Origin: Candidatus Coproplasma excrementigallinarum
Lineage (GTDB): Bacteria; Bacillota; Clostridia; Christensenellales; Borkfalkiaceae
Reading direction: 5' to 3'
Length of the DNA: 60,112 bases
NCBI GenBank assembly: GCA_018714625.1
Contig: DVNE01000011.1
Location: forward strand, 1-60,112
Each line of letters begins with the position of its first letter. Position 1 is the first letter of the stretch. A program made the translations under genes and the position numbers. Shown here in pieces: positions 26,836-35,776 of the stretch. The notes beneath the pieces were generated by a model. It was not told the DNA's origin. It worked only from the letters and a program-made list of their open reading frames with translations, and did no database searches.

Positions 26836-27831
26836 TTAAAACCTGAACTCGCTCTTGGTGCTGCGGTCGAAGAGCTTTAAAATTATGTTCATGCACTCCT
26901 TTGCACCGTCGCCGCTTTCAAACGCGTGCGAAAGGAAGCACGCCTCGTACACGGCTTCGGTTATGGGCAGCTCTACGCCCAGTCTGTCGCCCATCTCCTT
27001 CATTGCCTTGGCAGTCATGACGCCTTCGGCAAGCTTTTCAAACTTTTTGCCCTGCGCCATCATCTCGCCGTAGCGGCGGTTGTGGGAGTATTCGGAAAAG
27101 AGCGTAGTTTCATAGTCGCCGAGGTGAGCAAGGCCGTATGCCGACATAAATTTGCCGCCCATAGCCTGAATTAAAGTGCCTACCTCGTAGGCACCGCGCG
27201 CCATAAGCGGGCCTTTAAGACTTACGTAGCCGCTTCCGTCGAGTACGCCTGCGGCAATGCCCAGAACGTTTTTGGCGGCCGCGCCTATCTCCGTGCCTAT
27301 AAGGTCGTTGCCGTAGTAAAAGCGAATGAGGTTGCTTTTGAAATTATCGGCAAGATAGCGCTTGAGCTCTTCGTTGGCGGAGTCTATGACCATGCAGTTG
27401 GGTATGCCCTTTACAAAGGCCTGGATATGCCCGGGGCCTACCCATACGGCAATTTTTTCGGACGAAATGCCGCTCTCTACAAGTATCTCTGAAAGGCGCT
27501 TGCCTGTGCCCTCCTCTATGCCCTTCATGCAGAGCACAAAAATTTTGTCCTGCACGGGGTACTTTATTATGCGCTGCATAAAGCCGCGCAGCCCCTGCGA
27601 GCTGATTGAAATTATTATTACATCGCTGCTTTTTAAGGCAAACTCAAGGTCGCAGGTCAGAGTTATCCTCTTATCCAGCTCCACATATTCGTTCCTGCCG
27701 GTATTTTTTAAAATCTCGTAGGAATATTCGCCCTCCGGACCCCAACTTATTACTTCGTTTCCCTTTACCGCCGACTGGTACCACGCTATAAACGAACCCC
27801 ATCTGCCGCAGCCGAGTACTGAAATCTTCAT
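26836..27831 (-). CDS. gpsA: NAD(P)H-dependent glycerol-3-phosphate dehydrogenase
   Basis: A 331-residue enzyme that reduces dihydroxyacetone phosphate to sn-glycerol 3-phosphate for phospholipid synthesis. The N-terminal Rossmann motif is VLGCGRWGSF. The catalytic lysine region is GAAAKNVLGIAAGVLDG near residue 190. The C-terminal motif is LAHLGDYETT followed by SHNRRYG. Several family-conserved positions are changed: the nucleotide loop is GCGRWG rather than GNGxWG, the second is GPGHIQAF rather than GPSHAEE, and SRNR reads SHNR. It is thus a divergent member but of full length. AAAGGG precedes the ATG. Downstream is a strong hairpin. Confidence 0.88.
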   Translation of the reverse strand: MKISVLGCGRWGSFIAWYQSAVKGNEVISWGPEGEYSYEILKNTGRNEYVELDKRITLTCDLEFALKSSDVIIISISSQGLRGFMQRIIKYPVQDKIFVLCMKGIEEGTGKRLSEILVESGISSEKIAVWVGPGHIQAFVKGIPNCMVIDSANEELKRYLADNFKSNLIRFYYGNDLIGTEIGAAAKNVLGIAAGVLDGSGYVSLKGPLMARGAYEVGTLIQAMGGKFMSAYGLAHLGDYETTLFSEYSHNRRYGEMMAQGKKFEKLAEGVMTAKAMKEMGDRLGVELPITEAVYEACFLSHAFESGDGAKECMNIILKLFDRSTKSEFRF

Positions 27832-27910
27832 ACATTCAACCCTTTCATTCCTTATTTGGCGACAAGCGCCTTTTTATGGTAAGACCGCCCAGGCGGCCTT
27901 TTATTGCGCT

Positions 27911-27931
27911 GAAAAGGGCGCGACGCGCCCC
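27911..27931 (-). terminator. Terminator of recR
   Basis: A 7-bp palindrome GGGCGCG/CGCGCCC (27916-27930) followed on the minus strand by TTTTC. A second hairpin (GACCGCC/GGCGGCC) lies at about 27883-27898, nearer gpsA. Both lie between recR and gpsA. Confidence 0.6.
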
Positions 27932-28027
27932 GTTATAAAGATACTTTATCTGAAAGATATTGCAATATGCCTTTAATAAAAGGCAGGCAATGTCTGTATA
28001 CGCAAATTTTAAGGCGACAGCCGCTCT

Positions 28028-28621
28028 TTAAATGGACTTTCTTTCTGAAAGTGCGCGGGAGAGCGTGACGTCGTCGGTGTACTCCAGCTCGCTGCCGATA
28101 GGAATGCCGTGCGCAAGCCTTGTGACGTTTATGCCGAGCGGCTTTAAAAGGCGGGCAATGTACATGGCCGTGGCCTCGCCCTCGACATCGGGGTTGGTGG
28201 CCATTATCACCTCTTTTACGCCGCCCTCGTTGACGCGGTTCAAAAGCTCCTTTATGCGTATATCGTTGGGGCCTATGCCCTCCATCGGGCTTATAACGCC
28301 GTGCAGAACATGGTATACGCCCTTATATTCGTGCAGCTTTTCAAGTGCAATGACATCTTTTGGCTCTTTGACCACGCAGATGGTGGACTTGTCGCGCGTG
28401 CGGCAAATATCGCACACGTCGCCCTCGGTGAAGTTGCCGCATATCTTGCAGTACTTTACCTTGCGCTTGGCCTCGGTTACGGCGCTTGCAAACTCCGCCG
28501 CCTCCTCAGGGCTCATGTTTATTATCTTGTATGCATACCTCTGCGCCGTCTTTTTGCCGACGCCGGGGAGCTTTGAAAATTGGTTTATAAGTCTGCCTAT
28601 CGGCTCGATAAATATATCCAT
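28028..28621 (-). CDS. recR: Recombination protein RecR
   Basis: A 197-residue DNA-binding protein of the RecFOR recombination mediator. In order: an N-terminal helix-hairpin-helix ([14 protein letters not shown]), a C4 zinc finger ([17 protein letters not shown], residues about 57-73), the TOPRIM domain ([18 protein letters not shown]) and the C-terminal segment with THLAHGIP-type motif ([15 protein letters not shown]). Length and order are standard. It lies downstream of ybaB and dnaX, as in most Firmicutes. Confidence 0.96.
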   Translation of the reverse strand: MDIFIEPIGRLINQFSKLPGVGKKTAQRYAYKIINMSPEEAAEFASAVTEAKRKVKYCKICGNFTEGDVCDICRTRDKSTICVVKEPKDVIALEKLHEYKGVYHVLHGVISPMEGIGPNDIRIKELLNRVNEGGVKEVIMATNPDVEGEATAMYIARLLKPLGINVTRLAHGIPIGSELEYTDDVTLSRALSERKSI

Positions 28622-28776
28622 ATTGCTTTCACGAAAAAGCTCTGCTGAGAAACTAACCCTTATTCAAGCCGCAGAGCAAAGCTTTATTCTGTTTACAGGG
28701 TAAATCCTGACTATGCTTGCAGGGCAAACCTTTTAAGCGGGATTGAGCGCTGCCCTCCCGCACAATTTCAGCCCTG

Positions 28777-28804
28777 ATATAATCTGCCTTATATAATCTG
28801 CCTT
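28777..28804. repeat. Perfect 14-base tandem duplication
   Basis: ATATAATCTGCCTT occurs twice head to tail (28777-28790, 28791-28804) in the 250-base gap between ybaB and recR. Each copy carries a TATAAT. No promoter with a good -35 was found here. Confidence 0.8.
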
Positions 28805-28871
28805 GCGCCGTCATTTAAAGCATCTATGCCTGCGCGCCGCAAGTTAAAACAGGCCATACGCCTGCGCGCAA

Positions 28872-29237
28872 TTAAAACATTCCGGGGATACCGGCGCCGC
28901 CGAATTTGCCCATCTTTTCTTCGTAGAGTTTATCGGCCTTTTTGTAGCCGTCGTTTATCGCCGCGAGAATGAGGTCTTCGAGCATTTCGACGTCGTCTTC
29001 GTCGTTGAGGTCAATCATGCCGCCTATCTTGCTGCCGAACTCCACGCCGTTTATTACCTTTTTGCCGTTCATGTATATGACGACCGTTTCGTCGCCCTCT
29101 TCGCCGCCGCCTGAAAGACCGACTACCTCCATCTCTTCAAGCTCTTTTTCGGCCTCCTGCATCTGTTCCTGTATCTTTTGCGCCTGCTTGACAAGGTTGT
29201 TCATACCTCCGCCCATGCCGCTACGAAATCCTGCCAT
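28872..29237 (-). CDS. YbaB/EbfC family nucleoid-associated protein
   Basis: A 121-residue DNA-binding protein. It starts with the glycine/methionine-rich leader (FRSGMGGGMNNLVKQAQKIQ). A coiled helix of Glu/Lys follows, then the family's central sheet (VVGLSGGGEEGDETVVIYMNG) and the helix LEDLILAAINDGYKKA. The C terminus is FGGAGIPGMF. YbaB homologues bind DNA as dimers and sit next to dnaX and recR, as here. AAGGAG lies eight bases before the ATG. The 70-base gap to dnaX upstream suggests one transcript. Confidence 0.95.
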   Translation of the reverse strand: MAGFRSGMGGGMNNLVKQAQKIQEQMQEAEKELEEMEVVGLSGGGEEGDETVVIYMNGKKVINGVEFGSKIGGMIDLNDEDDVEMLEDLILAAINDGYKKADKLYEEKMGKFGGAGIPGMF

Positions 29238-29307
29238 AAATTATGCTCCTTGAATTTTTTTGCGCCGCGGAACAAGACCGCGGCATGCGCAAGACCTGAC
29301 CTGCGCT

Positions 29308-31083
29308 CTATTTTATATCTATATCCGTTCCGCCGAAATTGCTTTTAAGTACGCCGAGGGCGCGGGCAAGACCGTCATCCTTCTTTTTGAGGCGCACCTC
29401 AAAATCGGTTACACCGTATTCAGCCAGAACGTCTGCAAGTATCCTCTGGTTATCCTGCCGCGTGATGGCGCGGTAGACTGTTTCGTTTTCTGTATAAAAC
29501 ACAAACTTCTGACCTTCCTGGCAACAGGTGAGGTCGGCGCACAGCGTAAACAGTACGGCGTTTTTGTGAGTAGTGCGCAGCGCCTTTAAAAGAGAGGCGT
29601 GCACGCTTTTGGCCGTTGCGCCTGCGGGAGCAGGCTTGGGAACGCTTTGCGCGGGCTTCTGTGAGGAAAATACATCCTCTTCGTTGCTCTCTGAAAGAGC
29701 CGCCCGCCCCGACTTCTGCGCCGCAGGTTGAGCGGCGCGGTAGTTATCGGCGTTGCGGTTGTTCAAAAAATCTGTCTGCACTCCCTGCGCGGATTGTTCG
29801 GCCGCCAGAGAGGGCTTTGCCGCATGTGCAGTTTTTTCCGCCGAATACTGCCCCGGAACTGCCGCGGGCTTTGCCGCGGGAGCTGATTTTGCTGCAGAAG
29901 CTTCAGTCTGCGCAGGTGCGCGGAAGGCAAAATTGCCGTCGGCAAGCTTTTTTTCGAGCGCAGATACGCGCGAAATAAGGCTGTCTATATTGTAATCGTC
30001 CTGCGGGAGAGTGCACCTTAAAATTGCCGTTTCGAGCACGACGCGCGGGTCGGCGGCATAGCGCATATCGCCCTCCGCATTCACAAAAATTTCCGTTGCG
30101 CGGAGAATTTTATGTCCGTCCGCCTCAGCTGCAGCGGCCACCTCGGCAAACATCTCTTCGGGAAGGTTGAGTATCTGTCTGGCGTTTTTGCACATCTTGG
30201 CAACGGCCACGCTGTTGAGGAAGTTTAAAATATCCTTTACGAACACGCCCGCACCCTTGCCGCCTGCAAAAATTTCTTCGGCGCAGGAGAGCGCACCGCC
30301 ACAGTCGTCTGAAAGCAGCATGCGCACCGCCTTGGATATGTTGTAAAAATCGGCGCTGCCGAGTACGGCGTTTACATCTTCATATGTGAGCTTACCCGTG
30401 GAATAGGATACGCACATATCGGCAATGGAGAGCGTATCGCGCGCGCTGCCCGCACCTGCGCGGGCTATTGCGGCGACGGCCTCATCCTCGTACTCCTTGC
30501 CGACCTTGGCAAAAATATTTTTCAGCAGACCTTCGAGGTCGTGCTGGGGAATGAGCTTGAAATCAAAGCGCATGCAGCGCGAAAGAATGGTTGCGGGGAT
30601 TTTCTGCGGCTCGGTTGTGGCAAGAATGAACACGGCGTGCGCGGGAGGTTCTTCCAACGTCTTTAAAACGGCGTTGAACGCCGAGGCCGTGAGCATATGC
30701 ACCTCGTCTATGATATACACTTTGTACTTGCCTGCAACGGGCGGGTACTGCACCTTTTCCCTCAAATCGCGCATCTCGTCTACGCCGTTATTTGACGCGG
30801 CGTCTATTTCTGAAATATCGAGATTGCTGCCCTCGGAAAGAGCGCGGCAGGTTGCACACTTGCCGCACGGCGAACCGTTTACGGGGTGCTCGCAGTTGAT
30901 GGCGCGCGCAAAAATTTTGGCCACGGAAGTCTTGCCCGTGCCGCGCGGTCCGCAGAACAGATAGGCGTGACCTATCTTTCCGCTCTCAATCTGATTTTTT
31001 AAAATTTTTACTATGTGTTCCTGCCGCACGACCTTATCCAGAGTGTCGGGACGGAACATTCTGTAAAACGCGAGATATGCCAT
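29308..31083 (-). CDS. dnaX: DNA polymerase III subunit gamma/tau
   Basis: A 591-residue clamp-loader ATPase. Walker A is GPRGTGKTS (residues 45-53), Walker B is DEVHML, and sensor I is ATTEPQKIPATILSRC. The zinc module is CxxxxxxCGKCATC near residue 73. Domain III follows to residue 365, then a long Ala/Pro/Ser-rich linker (about 385-490), and a C-terminal tau domain of about 100 residues that binds the polymerase. No slippery A-run for a gamma frameshift was seen. It stands 23 bases after sigH with AAGGGAG as ribosome binding site. Confidence 0.96.
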   Translation of the reverse strand: MAYLAFYRMFRPDTLDKVVRQEHIVKILKNQIESGKIGHAYLFCGPRGTGKTSVAKIFARAINCEHPVNGSPCGKCATCRALSEGSNLDISEIDAASNNGVDEMRDLREKVQYPPVAGKYKVYIIDEVHMLTASAFNAVLKTLEEPPAHAVFILATTEPQKIPATILSRCMRFDFKLIPQHDLEGLLKNIFAKVGKEYEDEAVAAIARAGAGSARDTLSIADMCVSYSTGKLTYEDVNAVLGSADFYNISKAVRMLLSDDCGGALSCAEEIFAGGKGAGVFVKDILNFLNSVAVAKMCKNARQILNLPEEMFAEVAAAAEADGHKILRATEIFVNAEGDMRYAADPRVVLETAILRCTLPQDDYNIDSLISRVSALEKKLADGNFAFRAPAQTEASAAKSAPAAKPAAVPGQYSAEKTAHAAKPSLAAEQSAQGVQTDFLNNRNADNYRAAQPAAQKSGRAALSESNEEDVFSSQKPAQSVPKPAPAGATAKSVHASLLKALRTTHKNAVLFTLCADLTCCQEGQKFVFYTENETVYRAITRQDNQRILADVLAEYGVTDFEVRLKKKDDGLARALGVLKSNFGGTDIDIK

Positions 31084-31106
31084 TTTACTCCCTTAAAATA
31101 TAAACT

Positions 31107-31664
31107 TCAGCGCAGCTCGAACATCTTGAAGAGCTTGTGCTTAGAGCGCTGAAGGGCGTTATCTATGCTCTTTACCGGCTTGCCTGCGGCGGAAGATATC
31201 TCCGCCATGGTCAGACCGTCCATATACATTACCGTGACCTTGAACTCGAACGAGGAGAGCGTTTTGCTTATTCTCTGCAGAAATTCGCGCCTGTTTTCGC
31301 GCTTTATGAGCTCGTCTTCTGGGTTCTGCGGCGAGGAATACAGCTCTTCCCCCACCTCGACGATGGGCAGAAAGTTGTTGAGCGCGGAGTGCTTTACGCC
31401 CGTGTTGGCCTTTACGGCGTCTATGATGCGGTTGCGTATGCAGCGCGCCGCATAGAAGGAAAAGGTCGTTTTGCCCTCTTCAAAGCTGCCGATAGCCGAA
31501 TACAGCCCGCACATGCCCTCCTGCACCAGATCCTCCGTTTCGCCGCCCGAAAGAAAAAATCTGCGCGCGACGGAGAGCACCATATTTTTATAGCGTTTTA
31601 AAAGCGCGTCCGTTGCCGCCTTGTCGCCCTGCTGTGACAGAACTACAAGGCGCTCGTCGCTCAT
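31107..31664 (-). CDS. sigH: RNA polymerase sigma-H-like factor
   Basis: A 185-residue sigma-70 family factor. Region 2 includes KRYKNMVLSVARRFFLSG, DLVQEGMCGLYSAIG and SFYAARCIRNRIIDAVK. Region 4 has FEFKVTVMYMDGLTMAEIS and ends in KPVKSIDNALQRSKHKLFK, which is characteristic of SigH (Spo0H). SigH starts sporulation in Bacillus. The order mrnC-rlmB-sigH matches the Bacillus locus (yazC-yacO-yacP-sigH), minus yacP. The start at 31664 is chosen since it overlaps the rlmB stop as ATGA; an ATG five codons earlier (31679) is an alternative. dnaX follows in the same transcript. Confidence 0.88.
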   Translation of the reverse strand: MSDERLVVLSQQGDKAATDALLKRYKNMVLSVARRFFLSGGETEDLVQEGMCGLYSAIGSFEEGKTTFSFYAARCIRNRIIDAVKANTGVKHSALNNFLPIVEVGEELYSSPQNPEDELIKRENRREFLQRISKTLSSFEFKVTVMYMDGLTMAEISSAAGKPVKSIDNALQRSKHKLFKMFELR

Positions 31665-32380
31665 TGTTTCAGTCTGCATCTGACCACTTCGTATGCGGCT
31701 ATGCCGAGGGCAACCGAGGCGTTGAGCGAGTTGACCTTGCCTAGAAGGGGCAGCGACAGTACGCCGTCGCACCGCTCCCTTGTAAGCCGCCTTACGCCGC
31801 TGTCCTCACCGCCTATAACCAGGGCGACGTTGCCCGAAAGGTCGGCCTCGTATATCGACTGCCCGTCGGCCTCGAGGGCATACACCCAGTAGCCGCTGTT
31901 TTTAAGTTTTTCAAGGGCGGCATTGAGCGAGGGCACTTTTGCCACCTTTATATGGTTGGCCGCGCCTGCAGAGATGCGGATTACCGCCTCGGTCACGGCG
32001 GCCGACTTCTGCGCGGGGATTACCACTCCGTCCGCGCCTGCACACTCCGCCACCCTTATTATAGAGCCTAAGTTATGCACGTCCTCTATGCCGTCGCAAA
32101 GTATTACAAAGCCGCCGCTTTGCCCTTTGGCGGCGATTATGTCCTCGATATCGCAGTATTCGTATTCCGCGCCGAAGGCTATGACGCCCTGATGATGACC
32201 GGTTGCGCTCATTCTGTCGAGCGCCTTCATGTCGGCAAACTGTACGCGTATGCCCGCCCTGCGCGCCTCGGCAAAAATGCGCGCCAGGCTGCCCTGCGCG
32301 CCCTTTTCCATTACTATCTTTTCTATCGGTCTGCCGCTCTTTATAAGCTCTGAAACGGCGTTCCTGCCCTCAGTTTTCAT
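31661..32380 (-). CDS. rlmB: 23S rRNA (guanosine-2'-O-)-methyltransferase RlmB
   Basis: A 239-residue SpoU/TrmH-family enzyme that methylates the 2'-O of G2251 (E. coli numbering) in 23S rRNA. An N-terminal substrate-binding domain (EGRNAVSELI) is followed by the knotted SPOUT domain. Motif 1 is HNLGSIIRVAECAGADG, motif 2 is VIGGEDSGVRRL, and motif 3 is LPLLGKVNSLNASVALGIA. The start overlaps mrnC by 11 bases and the end overlaps sigH by 4, so the three are translated in close coupling. Confidence 0.94.
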   Translation of the reverse strand: MKTEGRNAVSELIKSGRPIEKIVMEKGAQGSLARIFAEARRAGIRVQFADMKALDRMSATGHHQGVIAFGAEYEYCDIEDIIAAKGQSGGFVILCDGIEDVHNLGSIIRVAECAGADGVVIPAQKSAAVTEAVIRISAGAANHIKVAKVPSLNAALEKLKNSGYWVYALEADGQSIYEADLSGNVALVIGGEDSGVRRLTRERCDGVLSLPLLGKVNSLNASVALGIAAYEVVRCRLKQ

Positions 32381-32768
32381 CTGTTCCCTTCAATAAAAAA
32401 TCTATGCGCCCGAGCTGACCTGTTAGGTACAGATAGCCGAGAACGGCCTCGAGCCCCGTGGAACGGTTGTATTCGCCCACGCTTGCGTGCTTTGCCCTCG
32501 AGGGCTTTTTGGCGTTGCGGCCTCGGCGAAAAATATCCGCCTCCTCCTCGTTAAAAAGAAGGCAGACGCGCTCTGCAAGGCCGCTCTGTCCGTGCGCAGA
32601 CACGCGCTCGGAGGAGAGTTTCTGTAAATCGCCAGCCCTGTAATCGGCAGCGAGCACCAGCTCTTCGCGCACATACAGCGAAAAGACGGCGTCGCCCACA
32701 AAAGCCAGCGTTACGGGATTGAGTTTTTTTGCCTCTTCAGGCGAAATAAAACCGCTGCTGCTCAACAT
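32370..32768 (-). CDS. mrnC: Mini-ribonuclease III
   Basis: A 132-residue protein with a lone RNase III catalytic domain and no dsRNA-binding domain. Signature segments are LAFVGDAVFSLYVRE, RRGRNAKKPSRAKHAS and STGLEAVLGYLYLTG. In Bacillus it matures the ends of 23S rRNA. AAAGGT stands before the ATG. It is first in the operon mrnC-rlmB-sigH-dnaX and has a consensus-like promoter about 20 bases upstream. Confidence 0.94.
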   Translation of the reverse strand: MLSSSGFISPEEAKKLNPVTLAFVGDAVFSLYVREELVLAADYRAGDLQKLSSERVSAHGQSGLAERVCLLFNEEEADIFRRGRNAKKPSRAKHASVGEYNRSTGLEAVLGYLYLTGQLGRIDFLLKGTDEN

Positions 32769-32782
32769 AATTTACCTTTAAA

Positions 32783-32811
32783 ATTATACCACTTTGTCAT
32801 AAAAAAATCAA
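32783..32811 (-). promoter_or_regulatory. Sigma-A-type promoter of the mrnC-rlmB-sigH-dnaX operon
   Basis: On the minus strand TTGATT (32811-32806), 17 bases, TATAAT (32788-32783). It lies between the divergent mrnC and cwlD genes. Confidence 0.7.
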
Positions 32812-32830
32812 TTATTAAGTAGTATATAGC

Positions 32831-33517
32831 GTGAAATTGTTTACCCTTAAAAAGAGCGCCGTACAGCTGTTTGCGGCGCTGGCAATCTTAAGCGCGGCCC
32901 TGGGCGCGGTATGCGGCGGAGTGGCGCACGCACAGACGGTTACTGCGCCCGTGGTGGTAATAGACGCAGGCCACGGCGGAATAGACGCGGGCGTGTGCGG
33001 GAAGTCGACAGGTGTGAAGGAATGCGACCTCAACCTGGACATAGCAAAAAAACTCAAAGGACTGTTTTCGAGGGCGGGTTTTGCCGCCGTACTCACGCGG
33101 AAGAGCCGCGCGGGTCTTTACGGCCTGCCCACGAGCGGGTTTAAGCTGCGGGATATGAAAAAGCGCCGCGAAATTATCAGGGAAAGCGGCGCCGATATGG
33201 TTATATCCGTACATCAGAATTTTTATTCAGACAGCGCGCGCAGGGGTGCGCAGGTATTTTTTGACAGCTCGAGCGAGGCGGGCAAGGAGCTTGCCGTGAG
33301 CATTCAGAGCTGTCTTAACGCAATGGACAGCGCCACGCGCAAGGTAAACCCGCTTGTAGGCGATTACTATATGCTGGAGTGCACAGACAGCCCTTCGGTT
33401 ATAGTGGAGTGCGGGTTTTTATCCAACGCCGAGGACGAAAAGCTGCTGCTTACCGAAGAGTACCGCGACGAGGTGGCGCACGCCATATTCACGGGCGCGC
33501 TTGAATATTTTGCCTGA
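32831..33517 (+). CDS. cwlD: N-acetylmuramoyl-L-alanine amidase, CwlD-like
   Basis: A 228-residue exported enzyme of the Amidase_3 family that removes the peptide from muramic acid. The signal sequence is residues 1-34 (hydrophobic core, cut near AHA-QT). Zinc ligands and catalytic residues are seen as DAGHGGIDAG, the glutamate in VKECDLNL, the histidine in SVHQN, and the glutamate in VECGFLSN. The short, single-domain form resembles CwlD, which makes muramic delta-lactam in the spore cortex. The start is GTG at 32831 with a weak ribosome binding site. It is monocistronic and ends at a terminator shared with pnp. Confidence 0.85.
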   Translation: MKLFTLKKSAVQLFAALAILSAALGAVCGGVAHAQTVTAPVVVIDAGHGGIDAGVCGKSTGVKECDLNLDIAKKLKGLFSRAGFAAVLTRKSRAGLYGLPTSGFKLRDMKKRREIIRESGADMVISVHQNFYSDSARRGAQVFFDSSSEAGKELAVSIQSCLNAMDSATRKVNPLVGDYYMLECTDSPSVIVECGFLSNAEDEKLLLTEEYRDEVAHAIFTGALEYFA

Positions 33518-33561
33518 AAGTGTAAGTACTGAAATTTTAATGTGCGCAACAACGGATTTTT

Positions 33562-33602
33562 ACAAAAAAATTACGGCTCCCCGCAAAGGGAGCCGTTTTT
33601 AT
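33562..33602 (+). terminator. Bidirectional terminator between cwlD and pnp
   Basis: A 9-bp stem ACGGCTCCC (33573-33581) pairs with GGGAGCCGT (33588-33596) and is followed by TTTTT on the plus strand. On the minus strand the same stem is followed by AATTTTTTTG, so it can end both convergent genes. Confidence 0.88.
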
Positions 33603-33613
33603 GCTGAAATTTT

Positions 33614-35713
33614 TTAGGAAAGCTTTTCGAGCAGCTTTAAGTCGATGCCCTTTTCGCCTATCTTTATTATTTCTACCTTTACAACGTCGCCGATGTTGAC
33701 TACGTCCTCCACCTTTTCAACACGCTTATCGGAAAGCTTGGAGATGTGTATCATGCCGTCCTTGCCGGGCGCAAATTCTACGAACGCGCCAAAGTTGAGG
33801 ATGCGCACTACCGTGCCGACAAACATATCGCCTACTTCGGGATCGTGTGCGATAGACATGATTATAGCCTTTGCCTTTTCGGCATTTTCGATGGGGCCCG
33901 TCGTGGAGATGTAGCCGCGGCCGGAATCGTCGTCGTTGAAGTCGATTTCCGTGCCGGTCTCTTCCATTATCTTCTTTATTACGCAGCCCTGCTTGCCGAT
34001 GACGTCGCCGATCTTTTCGGGGTCAATCTCGAAGCTGAGTATCTTGGGAGCGTAAACGGAGAGCGCGGGAGCAACTTCGGGAACGCACTCGAGCATCTTG
34101 GAAAGAATGAAGGTGCGGCCTTCGTTTGCCTGGTCTATTGCAGCGTGCATTATCTCTTCGGAAATGCCCTTGATTTTTATATCCATCTGGATGGCGGTTA
34201 TGCCCTTTACCGTACCTGCTACCTTGAAGTCCATATCGCCGAGGAAGTCTTCAAGTCCCTGAATATCGGTGAGCACCCTGAATTCGCCCGTTTCCTGGTT
34301 CTTTATAAGACCCATAGCTACGCCTGCAACGGGAGCTTTGATGGGTACGCCCGCATCCATGAGCGCCATGGTAGAGCCGCATACAGAAGCCATCGACGAA
34401 GAGCCGTTGGACGAAAGTATATCGTTTACCACCCTTATTGCATAGGGGAATTCATCTTCGGAGGGAAGAACGGGAACGAGAGCACGCTCGGCAAGTGCGC
34501 CGTGGCCTATCTCTCTTCTGCCGGGGCTGCGCAGAGCCTTTGCTTCGCCCGTGCAGTAGCCGGGGAAGTTGTACTGGTGCATATATCTCTTGTATGTTTC
34601 CTCGTCGAGGCCCTCGAGTTTCTGCACCTCTGAAAGCATTGCAAGCGTGCAGGTCGTGAGCGTCTGCGTCTGACCGCGGGTGAATACGGCGCTGCCGTGT
34701 ACGCGGGGAAGCACGTGCCTTTCGCACCAGATGGGACGAACGTCTTTAAGGCCGCGGCCGTCGGGACGGATACCCTTATCGAATATCTTTGCACGTACCT
34801 TTTCCTTGGTGAGGTAATAGAGGCTGTCCTTTATTTCGCGGGCGTTGTCGGGATAGATGTCGGCAAAGTGCTCAAGAACTTCCTTCTCAGCCTGAGCCTG
34901 GCGCTCTTCCCTCTCCTGCCTGTCGAACGTGTCGATAGCCCAGTCAATCTTCTCGGAGGCGTATTCGCGTACGGCCTTATCGAGCTCTTCGGGAACGTGA
35001 TAAAGCTCCATCTGCCTCTTGGGCTTGCCGACTTCGGGAACGATTACGTCGTCGATAAAGTTGCAGATTTTCTTTATCTCTTCATGGCCGAACATTATTG
35101 CGCCGACCATCTCTTCGTTTGAAACTTCGTTTGCGCCCGCCTCTATCATAAGGATGGCGTCCTTGGTGCCTGCAAGGTTGAGGTGAATGGTGCTCTCCTT
35201 GCGCTGGGCGAGGTCGGGGTTGATTACATACTTGCCGTTGACGAGACCTACCACAACCGAACCCGTGGGGCCTGCCCAGGGAATATCGGAGATGGAGAGC
35301 GCTACCGACGAACCTATCATTGCGAGGGGTTCGGGCGATATGTCGGGCTCTACGGAGAGGGCCTGCGCAACAACGGTAACATCGTTGTAAAGTCCCTTGG
35401 GGAAGAGCGGGCGAAGAGGCCTGTCTATAAGCCTTGCGGTAAGGATAGCCTTGTCGCTTGCCCTGCCTTCACGCTTTTTGAAACCACCGGGTATTTTGCC
35501 GATGGAGTACATCTTTTCATCATAGTCAACCTGAAGAGGGAAGAAATCCATGCCCTCTCTGGGAGCTTCAGACATGCAGACGGTGACGAGTACGGCGGTA
35601 TCGCCGCAGCGAACTACGCACGCGCCGTTGGCCTGCTCTGCATACTTGCCCGTTTCGATAACTACTTCTCTTCCGCCTATCATGGTTTTGAATTGTTTGA
35701 ATTGCTGTTTCAT
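33614..35713 (-). CDS. pnp: Polyribonucleotide nucleotidyltransferase (PNPase)
   Basis: A 699-residue phosphorolytic 3'-5' exoribonuclease. It has two RNase PH domains (residues about 10-140 and 310-540, with PDGRGLKDVRPIWCE and SNGSSSMASVCGSTMALMDAG) separated by the all-alpha domain. A KH domain follows (about 555-610: EIDPEKIGDVIGKQGCVIKK), then an S1 domain to the end. The start at 35713 fits the family N terminus; AAGGAG lies 11 bases upstream. It follows rpsO after a hairpin, the usual rpsO-pnp order, where the intervening hairpin adjusts pnp expression. Confidence 0.96.
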   Translation of the reverse strand: MKQQFKQFKTMIGGREVVIETGKYAEQANGACVVRCGDTAVLVTVCMSEAPREGMDFFPLQVDYDEKMYSIGKIPGGFKKREGRASDKAILTARLIDRPLRPLFPKGLYNDVTVVAQALSVEPDISPEPLAMIGSSVALSISDIPWAGPTGSVVVGLVNGKYVINPDLAQRKESTIHLNLAGTKDAILMIEAGANEVSNEEMVGAIMFGHEEIKKICNFIDDVIVPEVGKPKRQMELYHVPEELDKAVREYASEKIDWAIDTFDRQEREERQAQAEKEVLEHFADIYPDNAREIKDSLYYLTKEKVRAKIFDKGIRPDGRGLKDVRPIWCERHVLPRVHGSAVFTRGQTQTLTTCTLAMLSEVQKLEGLDEETYKRYMHQYNFPGYCTGEAKALRSPGRREIGHGALAERALVPVLPSEDEFPYAIRVVNDILSSNGSSSMASVCGSTMALMDAGVPIKAPVAGVAMGLIKNQETGEFRVLTDIQGLEDFLGDMDFKVAGTVKGITAIQMDIKIKGISEEIMHAAIDQANEGRTFILSKMLECVPEVAPALSVYAPKILSFEIDPEKIGDVIGKQGCVIKKIMEETGTEIDFNDDDSGRGYISTTGPIENAEKAKAIIMSIAHDPEVGDMFVGTVVRILNFGAFVEFAPGKDGMIHISKLSDKRVEKVEDVVNIGDVVKVEIIKIGEKGIDLKLLEKLS

Positions 35714-35776
35714 TAAAATTACTACTCCTTGTTCGTTCTTGCGCCCGATGCCCCGCGGCAACGGACAAATTTATGA

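Noticed and set aside
29308-31083. Programmed frameshift giving a gamma form of DnaX
   Set aside because: I looked for an A-rich slippery run followed by a stop in the shifted frame and did not see a convincing one.
31084-31106. A signal recognition particle RNA gene near dnaX
   Set aside because: Many Firmicutes have it there, but the gap to sigH is 23 bases, and no such RNA is seen in neighbouring gaps.
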